Origin: Desulfovibrio sp.
GTDB lineage: Bacteria > Desulfobacterota > Desulfovibrionia > Desulfovibrionales > Desulfovibrionaceae
NCBI RefSeq assembly: GCF_009712225.1
Contig: NZ_WASP01000006.1
Coordinates: 412,448-476,447, forward strand
DNA: 64,000 bases
Reading direction: 5' to 3'
The notes beneath the pieces are model-generated. The model was given only the letters and a program-made list of their open reading frames with translations, did not search any database and had not been told where the DNA came from. Each line of letters begins with the position of its first letter. Position 1 is the stretch's first letter. Both the position numbers and the translations under genes were made by a program. Of the stretch, positions 44,513 through 53,478 are shown one piece after another.

Positions 44513-46267
44513 TTAAACGCCGGAACGTCCATGCGGGATGCTGGCGTCAAAATATTTGCCCACCCCGTACTCGCTTCTGCGGAAAAACCGCTGCGGATCG
44601 GGGCCGATGATCTGCATTTCCCTGTTTTTGGCCTGCACATCAAGAGCGATGCGCATTTCCTTGGTGCAGCCGGTGGAAAATGTCGAATCCTTGCCCGACC
44701 ATTGCGGCGGAACCTTGCGGCCAAGCAGTGCAAAACTTTCCTCAATGTCTTCAACGGTCTGAAAGCGCCACACATCGATATAACCGCTGCGTTGCACCTG
44801 CTCCCACATATACATGAGGTCATCGCCGTCCATGCCTTCGATGAAGTGCTCGGCGGGGTTGATTATCAGAATATTATCCATTTTTTTCCGCAAATTGTCT
44901 ACAAAAGCGCTCACAAGTTCCGTTGCGGTAGAGGTTTCACCCGGTATGCTGCCGATAACGCAGCTGTAAAACATGACCGTGCGCCCCTGCGTGCGGGCCT
45001 CGCGCATGCCTGCGATAATGGTGGACGCCTGGGCGGCAATGTCGCTCTCGCTGAATTTGTGTGCGCTCTTGGCATGTGGGCGCAGCTTGATGTGAAAGCC
45101 CTTGTCGTCCTGCCAGTAGCAGACCACGTCTCTCGTGTACTGGTGGCTGCTGCCCATGAGCACATCAGCCACGCGCCAGCCCTTGCCAAGAATGAGATCG
45201 GCCTCTTTCCACGCGCGTGAAAAGGTTACGGAAACCCTGTACAGGTTGATGCGCTCACGAGTACCGTCGCCTATGACCACAAGCCGGTGCTCTCGCAGTT
45301 CGCGCAGCAGCTCATTTTTGCTCATGCGCGGCTCGTGCAGTACGGTGCCGCCGCCGATCATCTGCCTGATGGAGGGGTCAACCTCCATGTCTTCCAGCGT
45401 GGGCGAATAAAAAAAGAAGCCGGATTTAACGGCAAAAATAACCTTGTGCCCCATGCGGATGAGGCTTTTGGCAACAGCAAGGTCAAAAACAACGCCCCCG
45501 TCGGCATCGCACAAAAACAGCACCGTACTGGATTTGCCCGCGCTGGCCTCAAAAAATGACCGCAGGTGCGCGCAGGTTTCACGGACTTTTTCCATGGCAA
45601 GGCGCACGGTTTCAGCATCTGGCTGCTCCTCTATCCAGAGGCGCGACATGGCCGAAAGGCACAGCAGGCGCGAAAGCTCAACATAATCAAGCTTGCGCCG
45701 CACCAGAGGCATTGATTCGGCCATGGCATCTGCCGGCATTGCTTCAAGATTGTTGCGCACAAAGGGTTCACCGAGCATTTCAAACTGGCGTTTGGTAGAG
45801 ATTCTGCGCAGTTGCCGCCAGGGGTCGTCCAGCTGGTTGCCCTGTGCAAGCACAAGATCTGTCATGCGCTTGACCAGGCGGGAAGGAATGAGCGTGTGCT
45901 GGGTAACGTACTGGCTAAAGCGAAAACGGCAAAACTGCAGGATACGCTTGCGCTTTTCACCTTCTGGCGTAAATGAGCGCACCAGACGCATGATGATGCG
46001 CCACGAGCGGTTGTACTGGCGCTGCAGTTCTTCGGGCGCAGTGGGCTGGCACAGCAGTTTGAAGGTTGCGTCAGAGCACGGCAGGTATACCTGATCGTGC
46101 ACGAGGCTTACCATAAATGCCATCTGCTCCTGACTGGCAACGATATCGGGGTTCATGCCGTAGGCAATGTTATTGTCCATCAGCATGCTGTAAAGCCAGG
46201 CATCAAACCGTATATTCTGACCGAGTCGAAATTCGCGTACAGAATCAATGGAACTAACACTGTTCAT
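44513..46267 (-). CDS. ARMT1/DUF89-like domain protein
   Basis: 584 residues from the ATG at 46267, which overlaps the end of nadK by 14 bases and has GGGGA upstream; the frame remains open further 5' but inside nadK. The C-terminal half (about 265-400) has the layout of DUF89 metal-dependent carbohydrate-phosphate phosphatases: VLFLCDADGGVVFDLAVAKS, GHKVIFAVKSGFFFYSPTLED and WKEADLILGKGW. The usual DNxGE motif is altered to DADGG here. DUF89 proteins remove damaged or unwanted sugar phosphates. The N-terminal half is helical and unlike anything I recognise. Translational coupling to NAD kinase suggests a role linked to nucleotide or metabolite repair, but this is inference. Confidence 0.65.
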   Translation of the reverse strand: MNSVSSIDSVREFRLGQNIRFDAWLYSMLMDNNIAYGMNPDIVASQEQMAFMVSLVHDQVYLPCSDATFKLLCQPTAPEELQRQYNRSWRIIMRLVRSFTPEGEKRKRILQFCRFRFSQYVTQHTLIPSRLVKRMTDLVLAQGNQLDDPWRQLRRISTKRQFEMLGEPFVRNNLEAMPADAMAESMPLVRRKLDYVELSRLLCLSAMSRLWIEEQPDAETVRLAMEKVRETCAHLRSFFEASAGKSSTVLFLCDADGGVVFDLAVAKSLIRMGHKVIFAVKSGFFFYSPTLEDMEVDPSIRQMIGGGTVLHEPRMSKNELLRELREHRLVVIGDGTRERINLYRVSVTFSRAWKEADLILGKGWRVADVLMGSSHQYTRDVVCYWQDDKGFHIKLRPHAKSAHKFSESDIAAQASTIIAGMREARTQGRTVMFYSCVIGSIPGETSTATELVSAFVDNLRKKMDNILIINPAEHFIEGMDGDDLMYMWEQVQRSGYIDVWRFQTVEDIEESFALLGRKVPPQWSGKDSTFSTGCTKEMRIALDVQAKNREMQIIGPDPQRFFRRSEYGVGKYFDASIPHGRSGV

Positions 46268-47138
46268 GCATTTCCCCAGGCTTGCCGCATTCAGAGCCTT
46301 GCAAAACAAAGCCCCGCGAGCGCAACCGCTCAAAAAATGTTGTTCCTTTGCCAAGAAAGTGCACGGCGTCGGGCAGGCCCGCAACCGTAACGATGTCGCC
46401 AAGCTCAAGCTGCTGCCCTTCCTGTCCGTCTACGGTAAGGAAACAGTCGGTTGAGCCCTGCAATATCTGAAAGGAACACTCGGTATTGCCGGGAAAAACC
46501 ATGGGCGAAATACTGTTGAGAAAGGGACAGATGGGCGTGATGGCTATGGCTTCCATAGAAGGATGCAACAACGAGCCGCCAGCAGAAACACTGTAGCCAG
46601 AGCTGCCCACAGGGGTAGCCACAATGATGCCGTCGCCCCGCAGCGAGCCCAGCCGTTCGCCCGCAATGTATACATCAAAAAGTACAAGCCGCGACAGCGA
46701 GCCACGGCTCAAAACCACGTCGTTGACGGCGCTGCCCGTGGCTATCTGGCTGCCCTTGCGGGTCAGCGACCAGCTCAGGGCCATACATGAGCGCACTGGC
46801 TCAGCGCCGGTGAGGCATTCTTCCAGTTTTTCACACCACTGCTCTGGCTGGGCATCGGTCAAAAAGCCGATACGGCCAAAGTTTATGCCCAGCACCGGCA
46901 CTTTACGGCCCACAAGCCGCCGCGCCACGCCAAGCATGGTGCCATCGCCCCCAAGAACGACAACAAAGTCGAGTGGATCTGCCGCGTAGGCTGGTGAATC
47001 AGCCCCCGCGCAAATCACTGCCGTTACCTCATGACCTTTTTGGCGCAGCCACAGGGCAGCCTCTTCGGCAAGGGCGGCGGCCCTTTCGTGCCGGGCTTTG
47101 TAAACCAAAAGAATATGTCGGCATGTTGCGTTTTGCAT
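46254..47138 (-). CDS. nadK: NAD kinase
   Basis: Phosphorylates NAD to NADP. 294 residues from the ATG at 47138; a much longer frame runs through the divergent gmhA gene and is not credible. The family motifs are GGDGTMLGVARRL (near residues 63-75), NFGRIGFLTD, the glycine-rich ATPVGSSGYSVSAGGSLLHP and the acidic VNDVVLSRGS (catalytic Asp in GGDG). The last codons overlap the start of the DUF89-like gene. The ribosome binding site is weak. Confidence 0.93.
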   Translation of the reverse strand: MQNATCRHILLVYKARHERAAALAEEAALWLRQKGHEVTAVICAGADSPAYAADPLDFVVVLGGDGTMLGVARRLVGRKVPVLGINFGRIGFLTDAQPEQWCEKLEECLTGAEPVRSCMALSWSLTRKGSQIATGSAVNDVVLSRGSLSRLVLFDVYIAGERLGSLRGDGIIVATPVGSSGYSVSAGGSLLHPSMEAIAITPICPFLNSISPMVFPGNTECSFQILQGSTDCFLTVDGQEGQQLELGDIVTVAGLPDAVHFLGKGTTFFERLRSRGFVLQGSECGKPGEMHEQC

Positions 47139-47255
47139 ACCGCAGCAAGTTACGTTATCAAGTCTGTTACCGCAAGCCTGTGGGCGCTTGTCAGTTGCGG
47201 GGCTTTGACATAAGTAAATAGGCTTCCACGTCACGCTTCGGCAGTTGTGAGCAGC

Positions 47256-47885
47256 ATGCACGATACAGCCCTTGAAATTATTAAACGCCATGCCCACGAT
47301 GGCGCGCGCCTGCGCGAGGAATTTTTTCTCTCGCAGGGCGACGATCTGCGCCATATTGCCCTGCGTACAGCGGCCTGCCTTGCGGCGGGCGGCAAGATAC
47401 TGCTGTGCGGCAACGGCCCAAGCGCCGCGCTGGCCCAACATATGGCTGCCGAATTTGTAAACAGGTTTGCCATGGACAGGCCCGCCCTGCCCGCGCTGGC
47501 GCTGTCGGCAGACTCCACATCGCTAACGGCCATTGGCGGCGACCTGGACTTCAGCCAGATATTTTCGCGTCAGGTAGAAGCCCTGGGGCGACCCGGCGAC
47601 ATGCTGCTGGCCATCACCGCCAGCGGCCATACCGCCAACATAATAGCCGCCCTTGAGGCGGCAAGGCGCGGCGCACTGCTTGCCGTTAGCCTGTGCAGCC
47701 CGGAAAGCGACCTTAACCGCCACTGCGACGTGGTTATTGAAACCCCGCAGGCGGAACCCGCGCTCGTACACGAGCTGCACCTTGCAGCCGGACACATGTT
47801 TTGCCGGCTGACGGACTATTATCTTTTTGAAAATGCTGTCGCGCTGACCCCCTATCTGCAAAGCCGACACACAACCGAGGTTTGA
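47256..47885 (+). CDS. gmhA: Phosphoheptose isomerase-like SIS protein
   Basis: 209 residues from the ATG at 47256 (a GTG nine bases upstream is an alternative; neither has a strong ribosome binding site). It is a SIS-fold sugar isomerase with the GmhA pattern: KILLCGNGPSAALAQHMAAEFVNRF, LALSADSTSLTAIGGDLDF, FSRQVEALGRPGDML and ITASGHTANI. GmhA converts sedoheptulose-7-phosphate to D-glycero-heptose-7-phosphate, the first step of heptose synthesis for lipopolysaccharide. CGNGPSA replaces the usual CGNGGSA. The FmdB-like gene follows at three bases. Confidence 0.8.
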   Translation: MHDTALEIIKRHAHDGARLREEFFLSQGDDLRHIALRTAACLAAGGKILLCGNGPSAALAQHMAAEFVNRFAMDRPALPALALSADSTSLTAIGGDLDFSQIFSRQVEALGRPGDMLLAITASGHTANIIAALEAARRGALLAVSLCSPESDLNRHCDVVIETPQAEPALVHELHLAAGHMFCRLTDYYLFENAVALTPYLQSRHTTEV

Positions 47886-47887
47886 CC

Positions 47888-48118
47888 ATGCCCATCTACG
47901 AGTATTCTTGCCAGAAATGCGGCCGGGATTTTGAAGAACTGGTGTTTGACGAAACCCCGCCCACCTGCCCGTATTGCGGCTCCAATGATACGCAAAAACT
48001 CATGTCGTGCTGCGCCCGTCGTAGAAACGGCGCGGAAGGCGGCGAATATGCCGCTTCAACCGGCGGTGGCGGCTGTGCGGGATGTTCCGGCGGCAACTGC
48101 GCGAGCTGTGGGCATTAG
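47888..48118 (+). CDS. FmdB-family zinc-ribbon protein
   Basis: 76 residues starting MPIYEYSCQKCGRDFEELV, the standard FmdB/CxxC zinc-ribbon start, with the second pair CPYCGS. The tail is Gly/Cys-rich (CAGCSGGNCASCGH), as is usual in this group. FmdB was proposed to regulate formamidase and amidase genes in one methylotroph, but the family's role is not known. GAGG lies before the ATG, which is three bases after the gmhA stop. Confidence 0.88.
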   Translation: MPIYEYSCQKCGRDFEELVFDETPPTCPYCGSNDTQKLMSCCARRRNGAEGGEYAASTGGGGCAGCSGGNCASCGH

Positions 48119-48128
48119 GCGGTAAGGC

Positions 48129-49058
48129 ATGCGTAAATCTTTAGTTATCGCTACCCGTGGCAGCCAGTTGGCCCTGTGGCAGGCAGAGCATGTAAAAAGC
48201 CGCCTGCTGGCGCTTGATCCCGAACTCTCCATTGACCTTTCCATCATCAAGACCAAGGGCGACATCATTCAGGATGTGCCGCTGGCCCAGGTGGGTGGCA
48301 AGGGCCTTTTTGTTAAGGAAATTGAGGAAGCCCTGCTTGATAACAGCGCCGACCTCGCCGTGCACAGCATCAAGGACGTGCCCATGGAACTGCCCGAAGG
48401 GCTGATTCTGGGCTGCATTCCCAAACGCGAGGCCCCCACCGACTGCATGCTTTCGTGCAACTATGCCGATCTGGCTGCCCTGCCGCAGGGCGCGTGCGTT
48501 GGCACAAGCAGTCTGCGCCGTCAGGCCCAGCTGCTGGCCCTGCGCCCCGACCTGCGCATTGAAAGCCTGCGCGGCAATGTGGACACGCGTCTGCGCAAAT
48601 TGCGCGAGGGCGTTTACGATGCCATCATCCTTGCCTCTGCCGGCATGAACCGTCTGGGGCTCAGCGCGCCTTACATGCACGCCCTCGACCCACAGACCTT
48701 TTTGCCCGCCGTGGGCCAGGGTGCCATTGGCATTGAATGCCGCGAGGACGATTACGAGCTCTTTACCCTGCTTGCAGAAATAGAAGATACCCCCACCCGC
48801 GTATGTGTGGAAGCCGAACGCGGCTTTCTTGCGGGTCTTGAGGGCGGCTGCCAGGTTCCCATTGCTGGTCATGCCCGGCTTGAGAATGACGAATCCTTTG
48901 TGCTTGAAGGTCTGGTGGCAGAGGTGGACGGCAGCAGTATCCTGCGCGATTCACAGCAGGGTCACACTTCCATGGCCCGTCAGGTGGGTCTGGAACTTGC
49001 CGAAAAACTCCTTGCCAGAGGCGGCCGCGCCATTCTGGAAAAACTTTATCACCAATAA
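48129..49058 (+). CDS. hemC: Porphobilinogen deaminase (hydroxymethylbilane synthase)
   Basis: Polymerises four porphobilinogens to hydroxymethylbilane in the tetrapyrrole pathway that supplies haem, sirohaem and cobalamin, all important in sulfate reducers. 309 residues. Motifs: [20 protein letters not shown] at the start, [47 protein letters not shown] and the cofactor loop [11 protein letters not shown], whose Cys carries dipyrromethane. It begins ten bases after the FmdB-like gene. Confidence 0.96.
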   Translation: MRKSLVIATRGSQLALWQAEHVKSRLLALDPELSIDLSIIKTKGDIIQDVPLAQVGGKGLFVKEIEEALLDNSADLAVHSIKDVPMELPEGLILGCIPKREAPTDCMLSCNYADLAALPQGACVGTSSLRRQAQLLALRPDLRIESLRGNVDTRLRKLREGVYDAIILASAGMNRLGLSAPYMHALDPQTFLPAVGQGAIGIECREDDYELFTLLAEIEDTPTRVCVEAERGFLAGLEGGCQVPIAGHARLENDESFVLEGLVAEVDGSSILRDSQQGHTSMARQVGLELAEKLLARGGRAILEKLYHQ

Positions 49059-49067
49059 CGATCCCCT

Positions 49068-51506
49068 ATGCCAACTATCGCTCCCTTATCTGCGTCACGT
49101 CTGCACGCCACTTTTGATCCTGCCCGTATTCCTTGGGATGCGAGCAAGGATATTCCCCTGCCGCGCAACGGACGCCAGAACCCCTTTCAGCCTAGGGCCA
49201 TGCAGGCGCTGGATCTGGCGCTGCAAATCCAGACCAAGGGCTACAATGTCTACCTGTCTGGCGAGGCCGACCTTGGCCGCAGCCACATGCTGCTCAGCTA
49301 TCTTGGCCCGCAGGCAAAAAAGTTGCCTACGCCCAACGACCTTGTATATGTGAACAATTTTGCAGATCCTGACAGGCCGCACCTTTTTGCCCTGCCCGCT
49401 GGCATGGGTAAAAAGTTCAAGCAAAACCTTAAGGAACTTGTTGAACACATACGCGTCGAGTTGCCTCGCCGTTTTGAGGCCAGCACCTTTGTAAAGCGCC
49501 GCGCCAAGCTGGTGGACAACTTCCAGAACGCCCGCATGGGCCTGTTGCGCAAAATGAATTCTGTGGCCGTAGACAAGGGTTTTAACCTTGATATGGACGA
49601 AAGCGGCGGCCTTACCCTGCACCCTCTGGTGGAAGGCAAGCGCCTGAGCGAAGAAGAATTCGACAAGCTGGACACAAACCTGCGCCTGAGCCTTAAAAGC
49701 AGGGGTGACAACCTTGTGCAGGCCATGTCCGGCTTTATGCGCCAGCTCAACAAGGCGGAAGAAAGCTTTCAGGACGACGAACGTGGCCTTGAACGCGATG
49801 CCATGAATCAGGTGCTTGCCTCGTACCTTACTCCCCTTGAGCAGCGCATGCTCAAGGCCTGTAAGGTCAAGGGGCTTGATACCTATTTTGCGGTCCTGCG
49901 CGATGATATTCTTAAAAATACCGACGCCTTTCTGATTCGTGACGGTGGCATGGGCCCCATGGGCGACATGCACGGCGGCCCCTCGGCCGAAGCCGTGCTG
50001 TACCGCTACGAGGTCAACCTGCTGGTTGACAGCAGCGAGCTTGAAGGTGCGCCCATAATTGTTGAAGACCACCCCACCGCCGTCAATCTGCTGGGCTGTG
50101 TGGAACGCGAATCTGAAATGGGCGCGCTGGTCACCGACTTCACGCTGATCCGTGCGGGCAGCATCCACAAAGCCAATGGCGGCTTTCTGGTGCTGCACAT
50201 AGAGGATCTTTTGCAGCATCCCAATGCGTGGGAAGGGCTGCTGCGCGCCCTGCGTTCAAACGTGGCGCGTATTGAAGATTCCGGTGACGGGCCCGATACG
50301 CCCATCCGTACCAAGGGCATCAACCCCGAGCCCCTGCCCCTGAATCTCAAGGTGGTGCTGGTCGGCGACGAAGAGCTGTACGAAGGCCTGCTTGTCAATG
50401 ACGACCGGTTTTCAAAGCTCTTTCGTATCAAGGCGCACATGGCCGATACAACCGAGCGTAGCGCGGGCAACATTCGCGCCTATCTTGGGCATATCGCCAC
50501 CATCATCAAGGAAACGGAACTGCCCTGCTTTGACCGCACGGCTCTGGCATGGCTCATCGACCTTGGTTCGCGTATCTGTGAAGACCAGCGCCGTCTTTCG
50601 TTGCGCTTTCCGCAGTTGCGCGAGCTCATGATAGAGGCCTCTGCCCTTGCACGCATGAAAAAGCAGGATTGCGTCAGCGCCCCGGTGCTGGAAGAAGCCT
50701 ATGCAGCGCGTGTTTACCGGGCCAATCTGGTAGAAGAAATCTACATGGAAGAATACGACCGCGACATGATCAAGGTGCAGACCTCGGGCCAGGGCATCGG
50801 ACAGGTCAACGGTCTTTCGGTGACGTGGCACGGCGACTTTGAGTTCGGCCTGCCGCACCGTATCTCATGTACCGTGGGTGTGGGGCATGAGGGCATCATC
50901 GACCTCGAGCGCGAGGCCGAGCTTGGCGGGCCCATCCACACCAAGGCCATGATGATTCTGAAAAGTTACCTCACCGACCTTTTTGCCCGCAAAAAGCCGC
51001 TGGTGCTTTCTGGTTCGCTCTATTTCGAGCAGAGCTATGCGGGTATCGAGGGCGACAGCGCCTCTGGCGCAGAGCTGGCTGTTCTGCTTTCGGCCATTGC
51101 CGATGTGCCGGTGCGGCTTGATCTTGCCTTTACCGGCGCGGTCAGCCAGACCGGGCAGATCATGGCCGTGGGCGGCGTAACCCGCAAGATTGAAGGCTTT
51201 TACAACGTGTGCGCGCGGCAGGGGCTCACCGGCACGCAGGGGGTTATCATTCCCTACGATAACGTCGATCACCTCATGCTCAGCCCCAATGTTGTCAAGG
51301 CGGTTGAAAACGGCCAGTTTGCCATCTACCCCGTGCGACGCATAGAAGAAGCCCTAGGGCTTCTGACCGGACTTTCTGTAGGCCGCAGACTCAAAAATGG
51401 CGGTTTTACACGGGGCAGTTTGTACGACATGGTTGACAGCAGGCTTGAACAGTTGGGTGCTTACGCGCAGAATGCTTTTAGGCGCAGCAAAAAAACCAAG
51501 GATTGA
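49068..51506 (+). CDS. Lon-type (S16) protease with AAA-like domain
   Basis: 812 residues. The C-terminal Lon proteolytic domain has the catalytic Ser666 in GDSASGAELAVLLSA and Lys707 in TRKIEGFYNV. The N-terminal AAA-like domain belongs to the LonB/AAA_32 type: the P-loop region near residues 64-75 reads SGEADLGRSHM instead of GxxGxGK, so the Walker lysine is replaced by Arg or missing. An acidic ATPase-like DLLQHPNAWEGLLRALRSN block and FRIKAHM follow. A long helical insertion (about 110-250) has no Lon counterpart I know. There is no signal peptide. It starts nine bases after hemC and is probably co-transcribed. Confidence 0.85.
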   Translation: MPTIAPLSASRLHATFDPARIPWDASKDIPLPRNGRQNPFQPRAMQALDLALQIQTKGYNVYLSGEADLGRSHMLLSYLGPQAKKLPTPNDLVYVNNFADPDRPHLFALPAGMGKKFKQNLKELVEHIRVELPRRFEASTFVKRRAKLVDNFQNARMGLLRKMNSVAVDKGFNLDMDESGGLTLHPLVEGKRLSEEEFDKLDTNLRLSLKSRGDNLVQAMSGFMRQLNKAEESFQDDERGLERDAMNQVLASYLTPLEQRMLKACKVKGLDTYFAVLRDDILKNTDAFLIRDGGMGPMGDMHGGPSAEAVLYRYEVNLLVDSSELEGAPIIVEDHPTAVNLLGCVERESEMGALVTDFTLIRAGSIHKANGGFLVLHIEDLLQHPNAWEGLLRALRSNVARIEDSGDGPDTPIRTKGINPEPLPLNLKVVLVGDEELYEGLLVNDDRFSKLFRIKAHMADTTERSAGNIRAYLGHIATIIKETELPCFDRTALAWLIDLGSRICEDQRRLSLRFPQLRELMIEASALARMKKQDCVSAPVLEEAYAARVYRANLVEEIYMEEYDRDMIKVQTSGQGIGQVNGLSVTWHGDFEFGLPHRISCTVGVGHEGIIDLEREAELGGPIHTKAMMILKSYLTDLFARKKPLVLSGSLYFEQSYAGIEGDSASGAELAVLLSAIADVPVRLDLAFTGAVSQTGQIMAVGGVTRKIEGFYNVCARQGLTGTQGVIIPYDNVDHLMLSPNVVKAVENGQFAIYPVRRIEEALGLLTGLSVGRRLKNGGFTRGSLYDMVDSRLEQLGAYAQNAFRRSKKTKD

Positions 51507-51571
51507 TAAATTACGCCGCGTGCACTGGGCACGGCCGGGCGTGAGAACACATCAATAACCCCACACATACC

Positions 51572-51605
51572 TTGACTTTACCAACTTAATATGTAATGGG
51601 GTCAA
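51572..51605. promoter_or_regulatory. Candidate operator/promoter upstream of the TetR gene
   Basis: TTGAC (51572-51576) and GTCAA (51601-51605) form an imperfect inverted repeat over an AT-rich centre. It lies 16 bases before the TetR start and could be its autoregulatory operator. Spacing between halves is long, so this is a weak call. Confidence 0.3.
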
Positions 51606-51621
51606 CGCATGGAAAATCCTT

Positions 51622-52227
51622 ATGCCTCACTCTAACCCAGCAAAAGCCGTGATGAACAAAAACAAGAAAGAAGCGTTGCTGCAGGCCGCCAAAGACCTTT
51701 TTGGCGAATGCGGGTATGTGGAAACCACCTTCAAGAAAATATCTGACAAAGCAGGCGTTGCTCTTGGCCTGCTGACGCACCACTATGGCAACAAGGAAAA
51801 ACTGTTCCTTGCCTCTGGGCTGGATGTTCTTGAACGCTTTCTTGTAAAGCTGCGTGCAGCTACCGCCGAGGCTACCTGCGGTTATGACGGCGTAATGCGG
51901 TTTTGCAGGGCATACCTTGATTTTTCCATCGACAAGGATTCCAACTGGCTGGTTCTTGTGCGCTGCTCGCCTTACAGCGACATGAAAACCAAGACTGACC
52001 GCGATATCATGGATTCCATGTTTTCGCAGGTGCACAACGAGCTTGAACGCGTTATCGCCAAGGGTGTGGAAGACGGCAGCATCCAGAAGATAGACAGTAA
52101 AAGCACCGCCCAGGTGATTATCTCCCTTATGGTTGGCTCCAACCGTACCCGCGTGCTTACGCCCTACGCCGTACCCACCCTCTACGAAGACGTACTTGAT
52201 TTTATTTCGCGCTCCATCAAGGCTTGA
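51622..52227 (+). CDS. TetR/AcrR-family transcriptional regulator
   Basis: 201 residues. The N-terminal DNA-binding domain is KEALLQAAKDLFGECGYVET followed by the helix-turn-helix FKKISDKAGVALGLLTHHYG and NKEKLFLASGL. The ligand-binding C-terminal domain has no recognisable specificity. The start may be the ATG at 51622 or the ATG ten codons later (MNKNKKEAL); neither has a strong ribosome binding site. The target is unknown; the downstream lipoprotein is separated from it by a terminator. Confidence 0.85.
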   Translation: MPHSNPAKAVMNKNKKEALLQAAKDLFGECGYVETTFKKISDKAGVALGLLTHHYGNKEKLFLASGLDVLERFLVKLRAATAEATCGYDGVMRFCRAYLDFSIDKDSNWLVLVRCSPYSDMKTKTDRDIMDSMFSQVHNELERVIAKGVEDGSIQKIDSKSTAQVIISLMVGSNRTRVLTPYAVPTLYEDVLDFISRSIKA

Positions 52228-52536
52228 TGCCTGCTTTTGCAAAATACTGAGCCGTCGGTCGAACAGACTGGCGGCTTTTTTTATATCTGCCGCACGGCAG
52301 GCCGGTTTTTGGACATTTACATGCGCTAAAGACAGTCCGTTTGACGGCCTTGCCTTATTGGCCAGGCAATAGGGCTTGCCGACCCCCCGCGCTTTGCAGT
52401 AAATACGAAATGTTCAGGGTACATTATCCGCGAGTGATTAGTCGAGTCCGTGCCGTTATTTGTGCGGATTGCCGTGAGCTCTGGGCAGATATGCCGTGGC
52501 GCTCGTAGACTCAACCTTTTTGGAGGAGACGGTTTT
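52228..52536. other. Intergenic region between TetR and lipoprotein genes
   Basis: 309 bases. The first part contains the TetR terminator (52250-52283). The rest probably holds the promoter of the lipoprotein gene, but I could not place a credible -35/-10 pair. No gene is seen. Confidence 0.5.
52250..52283 (+). terminator. Intrinsic terminator of the TetR gene
   Basis: Stem 52250-52260 pairs with 52266-52276 (wobbles at two positions) and is followed by a run of seven T. Confidence 0.8.
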
Positions 52537-53397
52537 ATGCAAAGGCTTGCGAGCATCCCCATGTGCCTTTTTCTTACCGCCGGACTTCTGGTTTCGGGCT
52601 GCACCAGTCAGTATGGTGCGCAAAAAACCAAGGTCAATTATTATCCTCAGTGTTATCAGCCTGTTAACCAGCTGCGGCAAGACGAAAACAGCACGGGCAA
52701 GAGCACGGCGGCTGGTGCTGTGGGTGGTGCGCTGCTTGGCGCGCTCATAGGCGGTCTTGCCACCGGCAAGGCCAGCGGCGCTCTTATTGGCGCTGCCGCT
52801 GGTGGTGCCGCGGGCGCTGTGGCAGGCAACGTGTACGGCAAGTCAAAGGCGCAAGACCGCGATGCAGCGTACCTGCACCAGTACAGCCAGCAGCTTGGCA
52901 CCGAAGCCGCCAGCATGAACCGCTCTACGGCAGCCGCCAAGGTCGCGGCCAAGTGCTATGACGACCAGTTCAAGCTCGCCGCCAACCAGTTCAAGGCTGG
53001 CCAGATTTCGCGCGTAGAATTCCAGGAAAGATACAACGAAATTCGCAGTGGCCTTGAGGAAACCTCGTTTATCCTCAACGATACCGCAGCCACCATGGCT
53101 AAGAAGGATGGCGAATACCAGCAGGCTCTGGCCGAGCCCTATACTTCGGCCCAGCCGACTTCTGTCTCTTCGTCTTCCGGCACTTCCGGGGCTGCCAAGT
53201 TCAAGAAGGGCTCTGCCGGTCAAGCCAAAAGCTCGTCCGCCCCTGCGGCCAGCGCCTCGCGTACGCCCGAGCAAAACAATGTGGCTGCCCAGGCCGCGGA
53301 ATGGAAGACCTCGCGCGAAGACCTTGAAAGCACGCGCCGCGATGTGAATTCGCGCATGTCGAGCTACGAAGAAACCGTTAATAACCTGCTTGGATAA
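52537..53397 (+). CDS. Glycine-zipper outer-envelope lipoprotein
   Basis: 286 residues from the ATG at 52537, eight bases after GGAGGAG; the frame is open 5' but without a site. A type II signal peptide ends in the lipobox LVSGC with Cys22 as the lipidated residue. A glycine-zipper region follows (about 52-100, GAVGGALLGALIGGLATGK then IGAAAGGAAGAVAGN) of the kind that inserts or packs in membranes. Then come helical segments with two further cysteines, and a Ser/Ala/Lys-rich tail. I recognise no specific family beyond glycine-zipper lipoproteins. A strong terminator lies between it and the protease gene that opens the Srf cluster. Confidence 0.8.
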   Translation: MQRLASIPMCLFLTAGLLVSGCTSQYGAQKTKVNYYPQCYQPVNQLRQDENSTGKSTAAGAVGGALLGALIGGLATGKASGALIGAAAGGAAGAVAGNVYGKSKAQDRDAAYLHQYSQQLGTEAASMNRSTAAAKVAAKCYDDQFKLAANQFKAGQISRVEFQERYNEIRSGLEETSFILNDTAATMAKKDGEYQQALAEPYTSAQPTSVSSSSGTSGAAKFKKGSAGQAKSSSAPAASASRTPEQNNVAAQAAEWKTSREDLESTRRDVNSRMSSYEETVNNLLG

Positions 53398-53403
53398 CTC
53401 TGC

Positions 53404-53449
53404 TGCCGCGCTGCCGCCCTGTTTTGTTGTGGCGGCTGCGCGGCATTTT
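53404..53449 (+). terminator. Probable terminator between the lipoprotein gene and the Srf-like cluster
   Basis: 15-base stem with one mismatch (53404-53418 and 53431-53445), loop of 12, followed by a short T-run (TTTTA). The short T-run suggests partial termination with read-through into the protease gene. Confidence 0.7.
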
Positions 53450-53478
53450 ACTGCGCCGCATGCCGCGCGGAGCCATAC

